Notes: generated from the sequence alone by a model not told the origin. A stretch of 64,000 nt of DNA from Endozoicomonas sp. Mp262 (GCF_025643335.1 NZ_CP092489.1:319501-383500), one strand, 5' to 3'. Positions 42,739 to 52,382 are shown, counted from the stretch's first letter. Numbers and translations are program-made.

Positions 42739-43707
42739 TCATTTATGTATACGGGTAAATCTAAAAAAATAAAAGTCATCGTATGACGCACTCATATTTT
42801 GCAAAAAAAACCTCATATCAACATTTTTCAGGCAAAAGTATTTTATAAGTGCTTCTTTATCACCTGCCAATTTCACATCACCCTCAGGAAATCCCGTTTT
42901 AAATAAGCAATAGAGTACTCTGGTTTGATACGAAGATCGTCCACAAACTTCCGTCCCACAACCAAACACCACCACCACCTCTTTTAACCCATTACAAAGA
43001 AAAAAACCTGTGGGTTCATTGATTCCCCTATACAACATTTCTGAGCCAAATTTATCAAAAAAATCAAATCTTTCTTGATCCCTAGGTGTTAGCTTGCATT
43101 TAGAGTTCGTTTTCTTTTCAATCTCAATGACATCAACTGCATCCAACTCAATGGCTATTTTTATTTTTTTAGCCATATTAATAATATTTTCTTTATCTTT
43201 TTCATCATATCTATATGACGGTAAATGCATACCTTCAAATAGTGTCTCTAAAGACGCCATTGCAATAGATTCACAGTTAACGTCATAAGTCAACAAAAAA
43301 TCTATAGCAGTTCTTTCATATCCTCCATCAAAAAAATTAGTAACCCAGGGGTTTTCTGGGTTGGCTCTAATTAAAACACCGGGTTGAATAGTATAATAAA
43401 GAGGAGCAGGGTTGAGCTTGGTTCCCCCATCAACTTCCAAACCTGGAGGAGGTTGATGCAAACATTTCGGACAAAAAAGGTAACCGCCCTTCCCCTCTCT
43501 TACTTCTTTCCCAAAAGGCACCTTGTCAGGAAACTCTTCAGTAGATCCGGAATCACTATCAGACCACCCACTCACCTGTTCTTCTTGATTGATAGAAATC
43601 GCTTTAAGCGCCGTCATGGAATGCTCAAAACATACCCACTCATTCCCATAACCAAACAGGCAGGTGATCATTGATATAAAACCAGAGCCTAATAATTTAA
43701 ACCACAT
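42739..43707 (-). CDS. Hypothetical secreted protein
   Basis: Not recognised. A 322-residue AT-rich protein with an N-terminal signal (LLGSGFISMITCLFGYG); the mature part begins with an acidic, Ser-rich stretch (SGWSDSDSGSTEEFPD), then a C-x-x-C (FCPKCLHQPP), and a larger domain with several Cys residues (GCGTEVCGR). Export and many Cys suggest an extracellular or surface protein stabilised by disulphides. No family known. Orphan on the minus strand between folA and a small gene. Confidence 0.6.
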   Translation of the reverse strand: MWFKLLGSGFISMITCLFGYGNEWVCFEHSMTALKAISINQEEQVSGWSDSDSGSTEEFPDKVPFGKEVREGKGGYLFCPKCLHQPPPGLEVDGGTKLNPAPLYYTIQPGVLIRANPENPWVTNFFDGGYERTAIDFLLTYDVNCESIAMASLETLFEGMHLPSYRYDEKDKENIINMAKKIKIAIELDAVDVIEIEKKTNSKCKLTPRDQERFDFFDKFGSEMLYRGINEPTGFFLCNGLKEVVVVFGCGTEVCGRSSYQTRVLYCLFKTGFPEGDVKLAGDKEALIKYFCLKNVDMRFFLQNMSASYDDFYFFRFTRIHK

Positions 43708-43827
43708 ATTACAACCCTTCGAATCATGTTAGCTAACCTGACACGCCTGTTATTCATTTTTTCCTGAAAAAATAACATGCTGACTCCTTGCTAAAGTTTT
43801 AGAAACAATGAAACATAGGAGAATATC

Positions 43828-44103
43828 ATGAAATTACATACACTCAGCTCTATAGCTACCCCTACAGAAGCCCCTGAAAAAGAAAGAAAAACAGAGGCCT
43901 CCGGCAACCACAAAGCACTGGGGGAAATAAAAAATCTTAAAAAAGACGAGATATCACCATTTTTCAAGCTGTACGGCGACCAATTGGTTGCAGTGAATGA
44001 CAATAGCATCTACGGCCAACTAAACAGGGTTCTGGAACAATATAAGATAGCCAAAGAAGAAGGCAGAACACTGTTTAAAATGCCCCAAACAGAGCAAGCC
44101 TAA
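43828..44103 (+). CDS. Hypothetical small protein (91 aa)
   Basis: Not recognised. A 91-residue charged soluble protein (KERKTEASGNHKALGEIKNLKKDE in the middle, YGQLNRVLEQYKIAKEEGRT towards the end). A good RBS (ATAGGAGAATATC) precedes the ATG, and a strong terminator follows 2 bp after the stop, which together make expression likely. Confidence 0.65.
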   Translation: MKLHTLSSIATPTEAPEKERKTEASGNHKALGEIKNLKKDEISPFFKLYGDQLVAVNDNSIYGQLNRVLEQYKIAKEEGRTLFKMPQTEQA

Positions 44104-44105
44104 AT

Positions 44106-44138
44106 AAAAAGACCTCCGGCAAAGCCGGAGGTCTTTTT
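44106..44138. terminator. Strong bidirectional rho-independent terminator
   Basis: Stem AAAAAGACCTCCGGC / GCCGGAGGTCTTTTT with loop AAA; GC-rich core flanked by A- and T-tracts, so it can stop transcription from both sides (small gene on +, thiI on -). Confidence 0.9.
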
Positions 44139-44151
44139 TACACGCTGTCGC

Positions 44152-45612
44152 TTATTTTCCTTCAGGCTGGTAAACCCCCACATTCTCATGGCCTTCATCC
44201 CGCAGATGCATGGCATGGAGCTGGCTCATCACCCCTTTTTCACAATAGAGCAAGTAATGCTTCTGCTTGTCTAACTCAGGGAACCGGGTTCGCAGCTGGT
44301 AGAAAGGAATATGCATAACTTCCCGACCAGGAACCTGGAAAGGCTTGATTTCCTCTTCATCAGGATGGCGAATATCCACAATGACATGATCATGCTGAAG
44401 TGTGTCAACCACCTCAACTTCTTCACGGGTAAGGTCATCCGCAATAATATCATTGACGGAAACCACACGACGGGTTTTTACTGCCTCATCCAGAACCGTG
44501 AAGTCAAAGTTGGCCTCTTCCCTGACAATGCGTTCCTTGCGGGCACAGGTGGTAGGATTCTTGGAGATAACAGCACAGTACTCCGGAATATTCCTGGCAA
44601 ACTCTTCAGTGCCAATTCTCGCGGCAGTATCAATGATATCCTGCTTATCCATGGTAATCAGGGGTCTGAGCACCAGAGCATCGGTGGCAGAATCAATCAC
44701 GGCAAGATTGGTTAGGGTCTGGCTTGAGACCTGGGCCACCGCCTCACCCGTCACCAATGCAGACAGATCCATTTCTTCCGCTACTTTAGTGGCGGCGCGA
44801 AGCATCATTCGCTTCAGGATAACGCCCATCTGGGAGTTATCCACCTTCTCCAGAATTTCCCGCACCACCTCTTCAAAAGGCACTGTGATAAACCGGACAT
44901 GGTGGGAGGAGCCAAAACGGTTCCAGAGATAATAGGCCACCTCTTTAACCGCCAGCTCATGGGCATGCCCACCCAGATTAAAGAAACAGAAATGGGTTCT
45001 GATTCCCCTTTTCATGGTGAGGAAGCTGGAAACTGTGGAGTCAAAACCACCAGAAATCAGTGACAGAACGGGTTCTTGCGTTCCCAGAGGATAGCCTCCC
45101 AGCCCTTCCCCCCGTTTCTGCACCAGGAAGTATCGATCCCGTTTGATTTCAAGGCGAACGGTTACCTGTGGATCAGAAAGACTGACACCCGCCGCTTCTG
45201 TTTGCTGGTTCAGGCCTCCACCCACATAACGCTCAACATCAACAGAGCGAAACTCATGCTTGCCAGAACGCTGACAACGAACACAGAAGGTTTTTCCTGC
45301 CAGTTCCTCCTTATGGGCCTCAACCGCCTTGGCCAGCATGTCATCCATATCCGTTAACGGGTAATCCGCCACCTGGAGCCAGTAGCAGATACCCGGAATA
45401 TAGCTGAGCAAGTCCCCTACCCTGGCCACCAGCACTGAATCATCACTGCTGGTAGTGACCTCGATGTAATCCCAAACACCGGTTACTTCAATATTTTCAT
45501 CCGCAGACTTAAGCACCTTACGGATATTTTTCCGTAACTGCTTGATAAAACGTTTGCGTACCGGAGCACTTTTAATGGTGATTTCCGGAAAGAGCTTGAC
45601 AATAAACTTCAT
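44152..45612 (-). CDS. thiI: tRNA 4-thiouridine synthase ThiI
   Basis: A 486-residue enzyme that adds sulfur to U8 of tRNA and serves thiazole synthesis. Domains: NFLD/ferredoxin-like and THUMP (about 1-165), PP-loop ATPase with SGGFDSTV at ~185-192, and a C-terminal rhodanese domain (about 400-486) with the catalytic Cys in YCEKGVMSQL. The extended form with the rhodanese domain is that of gammaproteobacteria. Divergent from glnA, as in Pseudomonas. Confidence 0.95.
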   Translation of the reverse strand: MKFIVKLFPEITIKSAPVRKRFIKQLRKNIRKVLKSADENIEVTGVWDYIEVTTSSDDSVLVARVGDLLSYIPGICYWLQVADYPLTDMDDMLAKAVEAHKEELAGKTFCVRCQRSGKHEFRSVDVERYVGGGLNQQTEAAGVSLSDPQVTVRLEIKRDRYFLVQKRGEGLGGYPLGTQEPVLSLISGGFDSTVSSFLTMKRGIRTHFCFFNLGGHAHELAVKEVAYYLWNRFGSSHHVRFITVPFEEVVREILEKVDNSQMGVILKRMMLRAATKVAEEMDLSALVTGEAVAQVSSQTLTNLAVIDSATDALVLRPLITMDKQDIIDTAARIGTEEFARNIPEYCAVISKNPTTCARKERIVREEANFDFTVLDEAVKTRRVVSVNDIIADDLTREEVEVVDTLQHDHVIVDIRHPDEEEIKPFQVPGREVMHIPFYQLRTRFPELDKQKHYLLYCEKGVMSQLHAMHLRDEGHENVGVYQPEGK

Positions 45613-45800
45613 GGATCTGGCTTGCCCTGCAATCCGTTAGCGACAACAATAATGCCACTAACTGTGCACTCAGGAATGTTTCAGAAAGAAAAGATAACAG
45701 CAAATTATACAGAAAGGCGTTAAACTGGACACCGCCGGATTTTATCACTTTTCCAGGACTTTATATTGGCTAAGCACATGATAAAACCTCAACAGCCCCT

Positions 45801-45817
45801 AGCACCATGATAGTGCT
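45801..45817 (+). promoter_or_regulatory. NtrC binding site upstream of glnA
   Basis: AGCACCATGATAGTGCT, 17 bp, near-palindromic and close to the NtrC consensus TGCACCA-N3-TGGTGCA. It lies ~95 bp upstream of the sigma-54 promoter. A weaker second site (CGCACTAGCAACATGCA, 45832-45848) follows 14 bp later. Confidence 0.7.
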
Positions 45818-45896
45818 CTACCAGACCGGATCGCACTAGCAACATGCACAGCCTTGCCCAAACAGGGTTTTGCTCTAGAAAAAAACAGCCATAATT

Positions 45897-45912
45897 TGGC
45901 ACGGTGTTTGCT
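45897..45912 (+). promoter_or_regulatory. Sigma-54 promoter of glnA
   Basis: TGGCACGGTGTTTGCT matches the sigma-54 consensus TGGCAC-N5-TTGCW exactly, with GG at -24 and GC at -12. Transcription should start near 45923. With the NtrC sites it explains nitrogen-dependent expression of glnA. The rest of 45613-46040 contains no gene. Confidence 0.85.
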
Positions 45913-46040
45913 CAATACAGATCAGAAAACTTTATGATACCTGCACCAGGGGGCGAGCGCTCCGTTTCAATGGGCCGAACTCGTTCCCATTGAAACAGAG
46001 TACCAATCCTGCTGCGATTTTATCCCCGGAGGAATAATAA

Positions 46041-47444
46041 ATGTCTAAGACCATCAACCTGATCAAGGAACATGAAGTCAAATGGGTTGACATGCGATTC
46101 ACGGACACCAAGGGCAAGGAGCAGCATGTATCCATCCCTACAAGTGAAGTCGATAACGAATTCTTCGAAATAGGCAAAATGTTTGACGGTTCCTCCATTG
46201 CTGGCTGGAAGGGTATCAATGATTCTGACATGATTCTGATGCCCGATGACAGCACCGCCGTTATCGATCCCTTTACCGATGAATCCACCCTGAACCTGCG
46301 CTGCGATATTATCGAACCTGCTACGATGCAGGGTTATGAGCGCGACCCCCGCTCGGTTGCCAAGCGTGCCGAAGAGTATCTGAAATCCACGGGCATTGCT
46401 GATACCGCCTTTTTTGGACCGGAGCCTGAATTCTTTGTTTTTGATGATGTCAAATGGAAAATCGATATCTCCGGCGCTTCCTATGAAGTGAACTCCGAAG
46501 AGGCCGCCTGGTCTTCATCTTCCAAGTTTGAAGGGGGCAATATTGGCCACCGTCCACGGGTGAAGGGCGGTTACTTCCCTGTACCTCCGGTGGACTCCCT
46601 CCATGACCTGCGCGGCGCCATGTGTCAGGCCATGGAAGCCCAGGGTCTTGAAGTAGAAGTGCATCACCACGAAGTGGGAACTGCCGGCCAGTGTGAGATC
46701 GGCGTTAAGTTTAACACCCTGGTGAAAAAGGCCGACGAAGTACAGATTCTGAAATACGCCGTACACAATGTGGCTCATGCCTATGGCAAGACCGCTACCT
46801 TTATGCCCAAGCCCCTGGTCGGTGACAACGGCAGCGGTATGCATGTACATATGTCTCTCAGCAAGAATGGTGAAAACCTGTTTGCCGGTGATGGCTATGC
46901 CGGACTCAGCGAAACCGCACTTTATTACATTGGCGGTGTTATCAAGCATGCCAAGGCCATTAATGCCTTTGCCAATGCCTCTACCAACTCCTATAAGCGA
47001 TTGATTCCCGGCTTTGAGGCCCCTGTGATGCTGGCTTACTCCGCCCGCAACCGTTCGGCCTCTATCCGTATCCCTTACGTGAACAGCCCCAAGGCCCGCC
47101 GGGTTGAAGTCCGTTTCCCTGATCCAACAGCCAACCCTTATCTGGCATTTGCAGCAATGCTAATGGCAGGTCTGGACGGCATTAAAAACAAAATTCACCC
47201 CGGCGATGCGGCCGACAAAGACCTCTATGACCTGCCGCCAGAAGAAGCTGCCGAAATCCCCACTGTTGCAGAAAGCTTTGAAGAGGCACTGGCCGCACTG
47301 GATCAGGATCGTGAATTCCTCACCGCGGGCGGTGTATTCACTGACGACATGATTGATGGTTATCTGGAACTGAAGAAAGATGAATGCCTGGCTATCAGCC
47401 AAACCACCCATCCTGTTGAGTTTGACCTGTATTACAGCGTATAG
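46041..47444 (+). CDS. glnA: Glutamine synthetase, type I
   Basis: GSI-beta glutamine synthetase (467 aa, dodecamer): glutamate + NH3 + ATP to glutamine. Seen: [18 protein letters not shown] (N-terminal beta-grasp end), [37 protein letters not shown], and [18 protein letters not shown]. The adenylylation loop is [10 protein letters not shown] with the Tyr at about 396. RBS GGAGGAATAAT. NtrC-controlled sigma-54 promoter upstream; ntrB and ntrC follow after one unrelated gene. Confidence 0.97.
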   Translation: MSKTINLIKEHEVKWVDMRFTDTKGKEQHVSIPTSEVDNEFFEIGKMFDGSSIAGWKGINDSDMILMPDDSTAVIDPFTDESTLNLRCDIIEPATMQGYERDPRSVAKRAEEYLKSTGIADTAFFGPEPEFFVFDDVKWKIDISGASYEVNSEEAAWSSSSKFEGGNIGHRPRVKGGYFPVPPVDSLHDLRGAMCQAMEAQGLEVEVHHHEVGTAGQCEIGVKFNTLVKKADEVQILKYAVHNVAHAYGKTATFMPKPLVGDNGSGMHVHMSLSKNGENLFAGDGYAGLSETALYYIGGVIKHAKAINAFANASTNSYKRLIPGFEAPVMLAYSARNRSASIRIPYVNSPKARRVEVRFPDPTANPYLAFAAMLMAGLDGIKNKIHPGDAADKDLYDLPPEEAAEIPTVAESFEEALAALDQDREFLTAGGVFTDDMIDGYLELKKDECLAISQTTHPVEFDLYYSV

Positions 47445-47515
47445 TCCTGCCTGTCCTTTTCCCTCGGTTCCCAGCGTCCCGAGGGTGTCACGAAAATCTG
47501 AATTTTCTCCGCCAT

Positions 47516-47542
47516 CATCCTGTACAATCCCTGTACAGGATG
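47516..47542. terminator. Hairpin after glnA
   Basis: Perfect 11-bp arms CATCCTGTACA / TGTACAGGATG with a 5-nt loop, 70 bp after the glnA stop; no U-tract. A second small stem (CCCTCGG... CCGAGGG, 47461-47485, repeat-like) precedes it. Confidence 0.5.
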
Positions 47543-47635
47543 ACAACATTGATTCAATATCAGGATTTCCCGACCCCCTCAGGCACCCAGGAACCAGCCT
47601 GTTTTCAAACCAATAATAAAAACATACAGGACGTG

Positions 47636-48211
47636 ATGACTAAACAAGCGCTCCATATACCCTTCATTCTTTTATTATCAGGGTTATTACTCTCATCAAA
47701 TGCCCGGCCCATCATTTATAAAAGCACCGATAAAGAGGGCAACGTCACCTTTTCAGATACCCAAACAGGCCGCAACAAAGGTGAAGTGGTGGAGTTAAAG
47801 CCATTCACCCCCACTAAAATTGTTGTGCCAGAGCCTCTCCCGGCAACAAAACCGGACGAAAAAAAACCGGGTTATCAACAACTGACCATTGCAGCCCCTG
47901 AAAACCATTCAACCCACCGGGCAAATGGAAATATCACTGTAGAAGTGGAACATGATCCCGAGAGCCTCCACCCTGGACACCGCCTGGCCTTATTTATTAA
48001 TGGCGTGAAGGTACAAGAGTCAAAAAGCAGCAATCGATTCAAGCTAACCAACTTATCCAGAGGTGAGCATTATATTGAAGCAAAAATTCTAAATGCCTCC
48101 GACAAACTCCTTAAGAGTGCTGCCTGCACTATTTATGTGTTCAGGCCCACAATCCGCAATAACCCACCGGCCAAAGAGCGTCCTAAACCCATTCCGGTGC
48201 CCCAAACCTGA
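47636..48211 (+). CDS. DUF4124-domain secreted protein
   Basis: A 191-residue exported protein with signal peptide MTKQALHIPFILLLSGLLLSS and an N-terminal DUF4124 segment (IIYKSTDKEGNVTFSDTQTG), followed by a second domain with an Ig-like look (HRLALFINGVKVQES ... GEHYIEAKIL). DUF4124 genes accompany glnA/ntrBC in many gammaproteobacteria; function unknown. ATG at 47636 is chosen because it starts a normal signal peptide; a longer frame begins at 47540. Confidence 0.85.
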   Translation: MTKQALHIPFILLLSGLLLSSNARPIIYKSTDKEGNVTFSDTQTGRNKGEVVELKPFTPTKIVVPEPLPATKPDEKKPGYQQLTIAAPENHSTHRANGNITVEVEHDPESLHPGHRLALFINGVKVQESKSSNRFKLTNLSRGEHYIEAKILNASDKLLKSAACTIYVFRPTIRNNPPAKERPKPIPVPQT

Positions 48212-48302
48212 GCGGCCTGGAGCCACCAGGCATCAGCCTCGCTCCTGGACTCCTTAACCCAATGCTCAAGTACACGTTCATTTGAACCGTCCCTGCCTAA
48301 AA

Positions 48303-48319
48303 CGCACCAGCCTGGTGCA
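48303..48319 (+). promoter_or_regulatory. NtrC binding site upstream of ntrB
   Basis: CGCACCAGCCTGGTGCA, perfect GCACCA/TGGTGC arms at NtrC spacing, about 90 bp before the ntrB start. In enteric bacteria an NtrC site at this place represses ntrBC from its own promoter; the same autoregulation is likely here. Confidence 0.75.
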
Positions 48320-48409
48320 TTTCCATGCTTTTCACGTTAATATCGCTGGTATAGTTTTTGCTCGCTGTTAAAAATCAAACCCTTTATTGCCCCTACAGGA
48401 TAATCACCT

Positions 48410-49495
48410 GTGATTGAGTCCTATTTACTGGAGAGCATGAGTACCGCCATCATTGCTCTGGATAAAACGCTATGTTTCCAGTACCTGAATTCTTCTGCGG
48501 AAACACTACTGGAGCAAAGCAGTAGTCGCACCCGGGGTATGCCCGTTACCAGTCTCATCCACCAACAGGAACTCCACAATGATTTAGCCAGGGCCCTTAC
48601 CCAGAAACAACGCTTTATCAGAAGGGAAACTCCCTTAGAGATTAACGGCAAAATAATGACGGTGGATTACTCTGTTATTCCGCTTGAAAACCCTGAAACC
48701 CGTATCCTGCTTGAAATTAACACCCTGGACAGGCTTCGCAGAATTACCCGGGAAGAGTCCCAGCATAATAAGCAAGAGGTGTCCCGTATCCTGGCAAGGG
48801 GACTCGCCCATGAAATAAAAAATCCCCTGGGAGGCATCCGGGGTGCTGCACAATTGCTGGCACGTATGCTGAAGGAACCGTCCTTACTGGACTACACCGA
48901 GGTCATTATTCAGGAGGCAGACCGGCTCAGGGATCTGGTTGACCGTATGCTGGGACCGCTGACGCCACCCAAGATCGCTGCGGTTAATATCCACGAGATT
49001 CTGGAGCGTGTCACTCAACTGATCACCGCGGAAACGGAAGGTGCCCTGCATATAGTCCGGGATTATGATCCCAGTATTCCGGATATTCCTGCGGATAAAG
49101 AACTACTGATCCAGGCATTCCTGAATCTCGCCCGTAATGCCATGCAGGCCATTGCCCAAAGCATGGCCATAAGCGACGGCCAGATCATAATCAGAAGCCG
49201 AGTCACACGACAGTTTACTATGAACAGTGAGCGCAGAAGGTTGGTATGCCATATTGCCATTATCGATAACGGGCCCGGCATACCGGATTACCTTAAAGAA
49301 AGTATCTTCTATCCAATGATCAGCGGCCGTCCCGAAGGCACCGGGCTGGGTTTACCCATGGCACAGTCAATAATCAGCCAGCACCAGGGCCTGATTGAAT
49401 GTGAAAGCCAACCCGGAAGAACCAGCTTTGACATTTATCTCCCCCTCACTCAACCCTATAACCAGGCCATTACCAAAAAAAGGAGCTTTTCATGA
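48410..49495 (+). CDS. ntrB: Nitrogen regulation sensor kinase NtrB
   Basis: A 361-residue cytoplasmic histidine kinase/phosphatase responding to PII. PAS domain (about 1-115), DHp helix with the phospho-His in GLAHEIKNPLGGIRGAAQLL (~135), and HATPase_c with N-box NLARNAMQAIAQ, G1 DNGPGIPDYL and G2 GTGLGLPMAQS. GTG start with AGGA 9 bp upstream. The stop overlaps the ntrC start (ATGA). Confidence 0.95.
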   Translation: MIESYLLESMSTAIIALDKTLCFQYLNSSAETLLEQSSSRTRGMPVTSLIHQQELHNDLARALTQKQRFIRRETPLEINGKIMTVDYSVIPLENPETRILLEINTLDRLRRITREESQHNKQEVSRILARGLAHEIKNPLGGIRGAAQLLARMLKEPSLLDYTEVIIQEADRLRDLVDRMLGPLTPPKIAAVNIHEILERVTQLITAETEGALHIVRDYDPSIPDIPADKELLIQAFLNLARNAMQAIAQSMAISDGQIIIRSRVTRQFTMNSERRRLVCHIAIIDNGPGIPDYLKESIFYPMISGRPEGTGLGLPMAQSIISQHQGLIECESQPGRTSFDIYLPLTQPYNQAITKKRSFS

Positions 49496-50931
49496 GTACT
49501 GTATGGATTATTGATGACGATCGGGCCATTCGCTGGGTTCTGGAAAAGGCACTGGCAACAGAACACCTCGAAACCCGGTCATTTGATTCCGGTGATGCGG
49601 CCTTAATGGCACTGGAACAGGCAATTCCTGAAAACAACTTACCGGAAGCCATTATCAGTGATGTCCGTATGCCGGGTATCAATGGCCTGGATCTATTGAA
49701 AAAAATACACCACAAGCTTCCAGATCTGCCTGTTATTATCATGACGGCCCATTCCGATCTGGATAGTGCAGTCTCCTCCTATCAAAGCGGTGCCTTTGAA
49801 TATTTACCAAAACCCTTTGATATCGACGATGCTACCATGCTGGTGAAACGGGGCATTGAACATAGCCGCCAGCAACGCAAATCAGCACCGGCAGCACAGT
49901 TGGCGCCTGCCACAGAAATCATTGGAGAGGCCCCGGCAATGCAGGAAGTGTTCAGGGCCATTGGCCGCTTGTCCCATTCCAACATTACAGTGCTGATTAA
50001 TGGTGAGTCTGGCACTGGCAAAGAACTGGTGGCCCGGGCGCTGCACCGTCACAGTCCCCGCTCGGGGGAAACCTTTATCGCCCTGAATATGGCAGCGATC
50101 CCGAAAGACCTGATTGAATCAGAGCTATTCGGTCATGAGAAAGGCGCCTTTACCGGAGCCGGTGGTATGAGGCGAGGACGATTTGAGCAGACCAATGGCG
50201 GCACCCTCTTTCTCGATGAAATTGGCGATATGCCCGCTGAAACCCAAACCCGCCTGTTACGGGTTCTGGCGGATGGCGAGTTTTATCGGGTTGGGGGACA
50301 CACCCCGGTGAAGGCAGATGTCCGGATTATCGCGGCCACGCACCAAAATCTGGAACAACTGGTGGCAAAGGGTCAATTTCGGGAAGACCTCTTTCACCGT
50401 TTAAATGTTATCAGGATTCACCTGCCCCGGTTAAAGGAGCGACAGGAAGATATTGTCCGGCTGGCCCACTTCTTTCTTGAGCAGGCCGGAAAGGAACTGG
50501 AGGTAGAGCCAAAAATTCTAACACTGGAAGCGGAGAGGTTTATCTCCACCCTGGAATGGCCTGGCAATGTCCGGCAACTGGAGAACACCTGTCGATGGCT
50601 CACCGTAATGGCCTCAGGGCGGGAAATACTGGTATCCGACCTTCCCCCTGAATTACTGGCCACTACCCATAATCCACTGACCAAGACCTTCCCTAAACAG
50701 GACAGTTGGCAAAATAGCTTGCGCCTTTGGGTGGATCAGCAACTGGCCTCAGGGCAGACAGGCATCCTTGGTCAGGCCATACCGGACTTTGAGCGCATCA
50801 TGATTGAAGCGGCTCTGGCCCATACCGGAGGCAGAAAGCGGGATGCTGCCAGCCTCCTTGGCTGGGGCCGAAACACCCTGACCCGAAAGCTTAAGGAACT
50901 CTCCCTGGCCGAAGAAGTGGTTGATGGTTGA
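49492..50931 (+). CDS. ntrC: Nitrogen regulation response regulator NtrC
   Basis: Sigma-54 activator (479 aa). Receiver domain 1-120 with acidic pocket DDD and phospho-Asp in IISDVRMPG (D57); AAA+ domain about 140-380 with GESGTGKE (Walker A), ELFGHEKGAFTGA (GAFTGA loop) and GGTLFLDEIGD; Fis-type HTH at the end (ALAHTGGRKRDAASLLGWGRNTLTRKLKEL). Coupled to ntrB. It should bind the sites before glnA and ntrB. The next core gene in related genomes is trmL, found here only after the fimbrial locus. Confidence 0.95.
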   Translation: MSTVWIIDDDRAIRWVLEKALATEHLETRSFDSGDAALMALEQAIPENNLPEAIISDVRMPGINGLDLLKKIHHKLPDLPVIIMTAHSDLDSAVSSYQSGAFEYLPKPFDIDDATMLVKRGIEHSRQQRKSAPAAQLAPATEIIGEAPAMQEVFRAIGRLSHSNITVLINGESGTGKELVARALHRHSPRSGETFIALNMAAIPKDLIESELFGHEKGAFTGAGGMRRGRFEQTNGGTLFLDEIGDMPAETQTRLLRVLADGEFYRVGGHTPVKADVRIIAATHQNLEQLVAKGQFREDLFHRLNVIRIHLPRLKERQEDIVRLAHFFLEQAGKELEVEPKILTLEAERFISTLEWPGNVRQLENTCRWLTVMASGREILVSDLPPELLATTHNPLTKTFPKQDSWQNSLRLWVDQQLASGQTGILGQAIPDFERIMIEAALAHTGGRKRDAASLLGWGRNTLTRKLKELSLAEEVVDG

Positions 50932-50940
50932 TAGCGGTTG

Positions 50941-51034
50941 CTCGTTGCATCTCGCTCCCGGCGGGTATCCCCAATTAGCACCGCACTGGCGACCGGGGGA
51001 GACATGCATTCCCAGGCGGGAGCCTGAGAACGAG
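50941..51034. repeat. Dispersed repeat, CTCGTTCCCAGC family
   Basis: Ends in GCATTCCCAGGCGGGAGCCTG and AACGAG; similar to the second half of the repeats at 52231-52382 and 57510-57664. It begins 10 bp after the ntrC stop. Confidence 0.75.
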
Positions 51035-51053
51035 TCTAAAAGTTATTTTTATT

Positions 51054-51129
51054 AACCACGGAGACACAAAGACACGAAGATTTATAGTTTAAAGGTATAA
51101 AAACTCTGTGCCCCCGTGTCTCCGTGGTT
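51054..51129. repeat. Dispersed inverted repeat, CACAGAGG family (copy 3)
   Basis: Arms AACCACGGAGACAC / GTGTCTCCGTGGTT around an AT-rich centre. The rest of 51130-51340 contains no supported gene; it carries the probable promoter region for the gene at 51356. Confidence 0.8.
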
Positions 51130-51355
51130 AAAAGAAGAAAACAATCTCGTTTTGTGCAGGCTGCATTCAGTTTCACGACAGCCTTGGGAACCGGGGAGCG
51201 AGTCTAACAAATTACACGTTTCTCATTAGGCGCGGTTCAGTTACAAAAACTTTAATTTAATTTTACTTTTTGAAAGCAGGCTGCCATATCCCTGGTCTAT
51301 CATAAATATAAGTAACCATGCTCTCGGATATAAGGAAATATTGAGGCCAGTCCTG

Positions 51356-51550
51356 ATGAAACTCTCACCTGAAAACACCAACCGCTGCGACCAAAAACTC
51401 TGCCAGTGCAGCACCGCCTGTAATATTTTTGCCCTTGTACTTGCCCTGCTGTTTATCAGCGGCTTAGCCCAGGCAACGGATTTTAAAATGGATATTGTCT
51501 GCGAGAAAAGTGCAGAAATGGTGGTCTCTGAATCCCCGGTGACTGATTAG
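51356..51550 (+). CDS. Hypothetical small exported protein
   Basis: About 64 residues with a hydrophobic segment ending AxA (FALVLALLFISGLAQA) and a mature tail of only 23 residues containing one Cys (KMDIVCEKSAEMVV). The N-terminal region with three Cys is unusual for a signal peptide. It may be the truncated beginning of a fimbrial subunit gene, as the two next genes are fimbrial. A longer frame starts at 51341. Confidence 0.45.
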   Translation: MKLSPENTNRCDQKLCQCSTACNIFALVLALLFISGLAQATDFKMDIVCEKSAEMVVSESPVTD

Positions 51551-51681
51551 CCATCAGGCAAGCATGTGCTTGACCATACATTATCACAGCCCCAAATTTT
51601 AACCATCAATCCGCCAATAACAACTAACAATCCATTGCCTATACTTTATGTAGAAACGCTGTAATACATGGAGTAGTAGAC

Positions 51682-52218
51682 ATGGATGTTTCCCAAAAAC
51701 CGACAGGAAAAAGTCGCCCTTTCCTATCCGCCCTGGCACTTAGCGCCATCATTTTGACACCCACCAACCTGCATTCAGCCACCCAGGGTAGCCTTGGCAA
51801 AACCTCAAGCGCCACTATGACCATTACCCTTATTATCCCGCCCAAACTGGAAACCCGGGTCGCCGAACAGATACCGGTGACCCAAAGCCCAACCCCCACC
51901 CAGGTTTCCGTTAACTCGGCCATTCCCCTTTGTATCAGCAGCAACGGCATGGCCAGCTACACTGTAACAGCCAGGGGGCATGATAACAGCGGCAGTTTCA
52001 GGGTAAAAAATGGCAACAGTTGGGAGTCCTACAAAGTCTTGCTCTGGAAAAATCCCTATCAGGCACCGCAACAATTAAACAGCGGCCAGCCCAGTGAAGC
52101 ATTACAACCCCTGGGCAGAAATGAAAGCTGCGAGAGAGCCTCCCGACTGGCGCTTCATATGAAAAACAAGCTGAAAAACTTCAGGGGTGCCATGAACCTG
52201 ACAATCAGTGCCGATTAA
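51682..52218 (+). CDS. Fimbrial subunit-like secreted protein
   Basis: A 178-residue exported protein with a signal peptide (PFLSALALSAIILTPTNLHSA). The mature part starts SATMTITLIIPPKLETRV, a strand pattern seen in the spore-coat-U/alternate-fimbria subunit superfamily, and carries two Cys (PLCISSNG and NESCERA). The last strand MNLTISAD is like a pilin C-terminal beta strand. RBS GGAGTAGTAG. Upstream of the chaperone gene on the same strand. A minor pilin is likely; evidence is motif-level. Confidence 0.65.
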   Translation: MDVSQKPTGKSRPFLSALALSAIILTPTNLHSATQGSLGKTSSATMTITLIIPPKLETRVAEQIPVTQSPTPTQVSVNSAIPLCISSNGMASYTVTARGHDNSGSFRVKNGNSWESYKVLLWKNPYQAPQQLNSGQPSEALQPLGRNESCERASRLALHMKNKLKNFRGAMNLTISAD

Positions 52219-52230
52219 CCCTCCTTTCTT

Positions 52231-52382
52231 CCTCGTTCCCGGCGCCCCGAGGGTGCCGCGAAAGTCCCTCGTTCCCAGCGTCAAAGACCATGGATGGTCT
52301 GAATGCAGACGGGGGTTTCCAATCAGCTCCGCACCTGCCGAAAGGGGAGGTATGCATTCCCAGGCTGGAGCCTGGGAACGAG
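52231..52382. repeat. Dispersed repeat, CTCGTTCCCAGC family (with 116-bp core)
   Basis: The core 52267-52382 is 116 bp, the same length as 57549-57664, and the two are closely similar, including AAAGACC-TGGATGGTCTGAA-like palindromes and the end CCTGGGAACGAG. It begins right after the pilin-like gene and ends 124 bp before the chaperone gene. Confidence 0.8.

Noticed and set aside
47516-47542. NtrC or riboswitch element after glnA
   Set aside because: It is a simple palindrome without GCAC-type core and is downstream of the stop; a terminator-like or regulator site is all that can be said.
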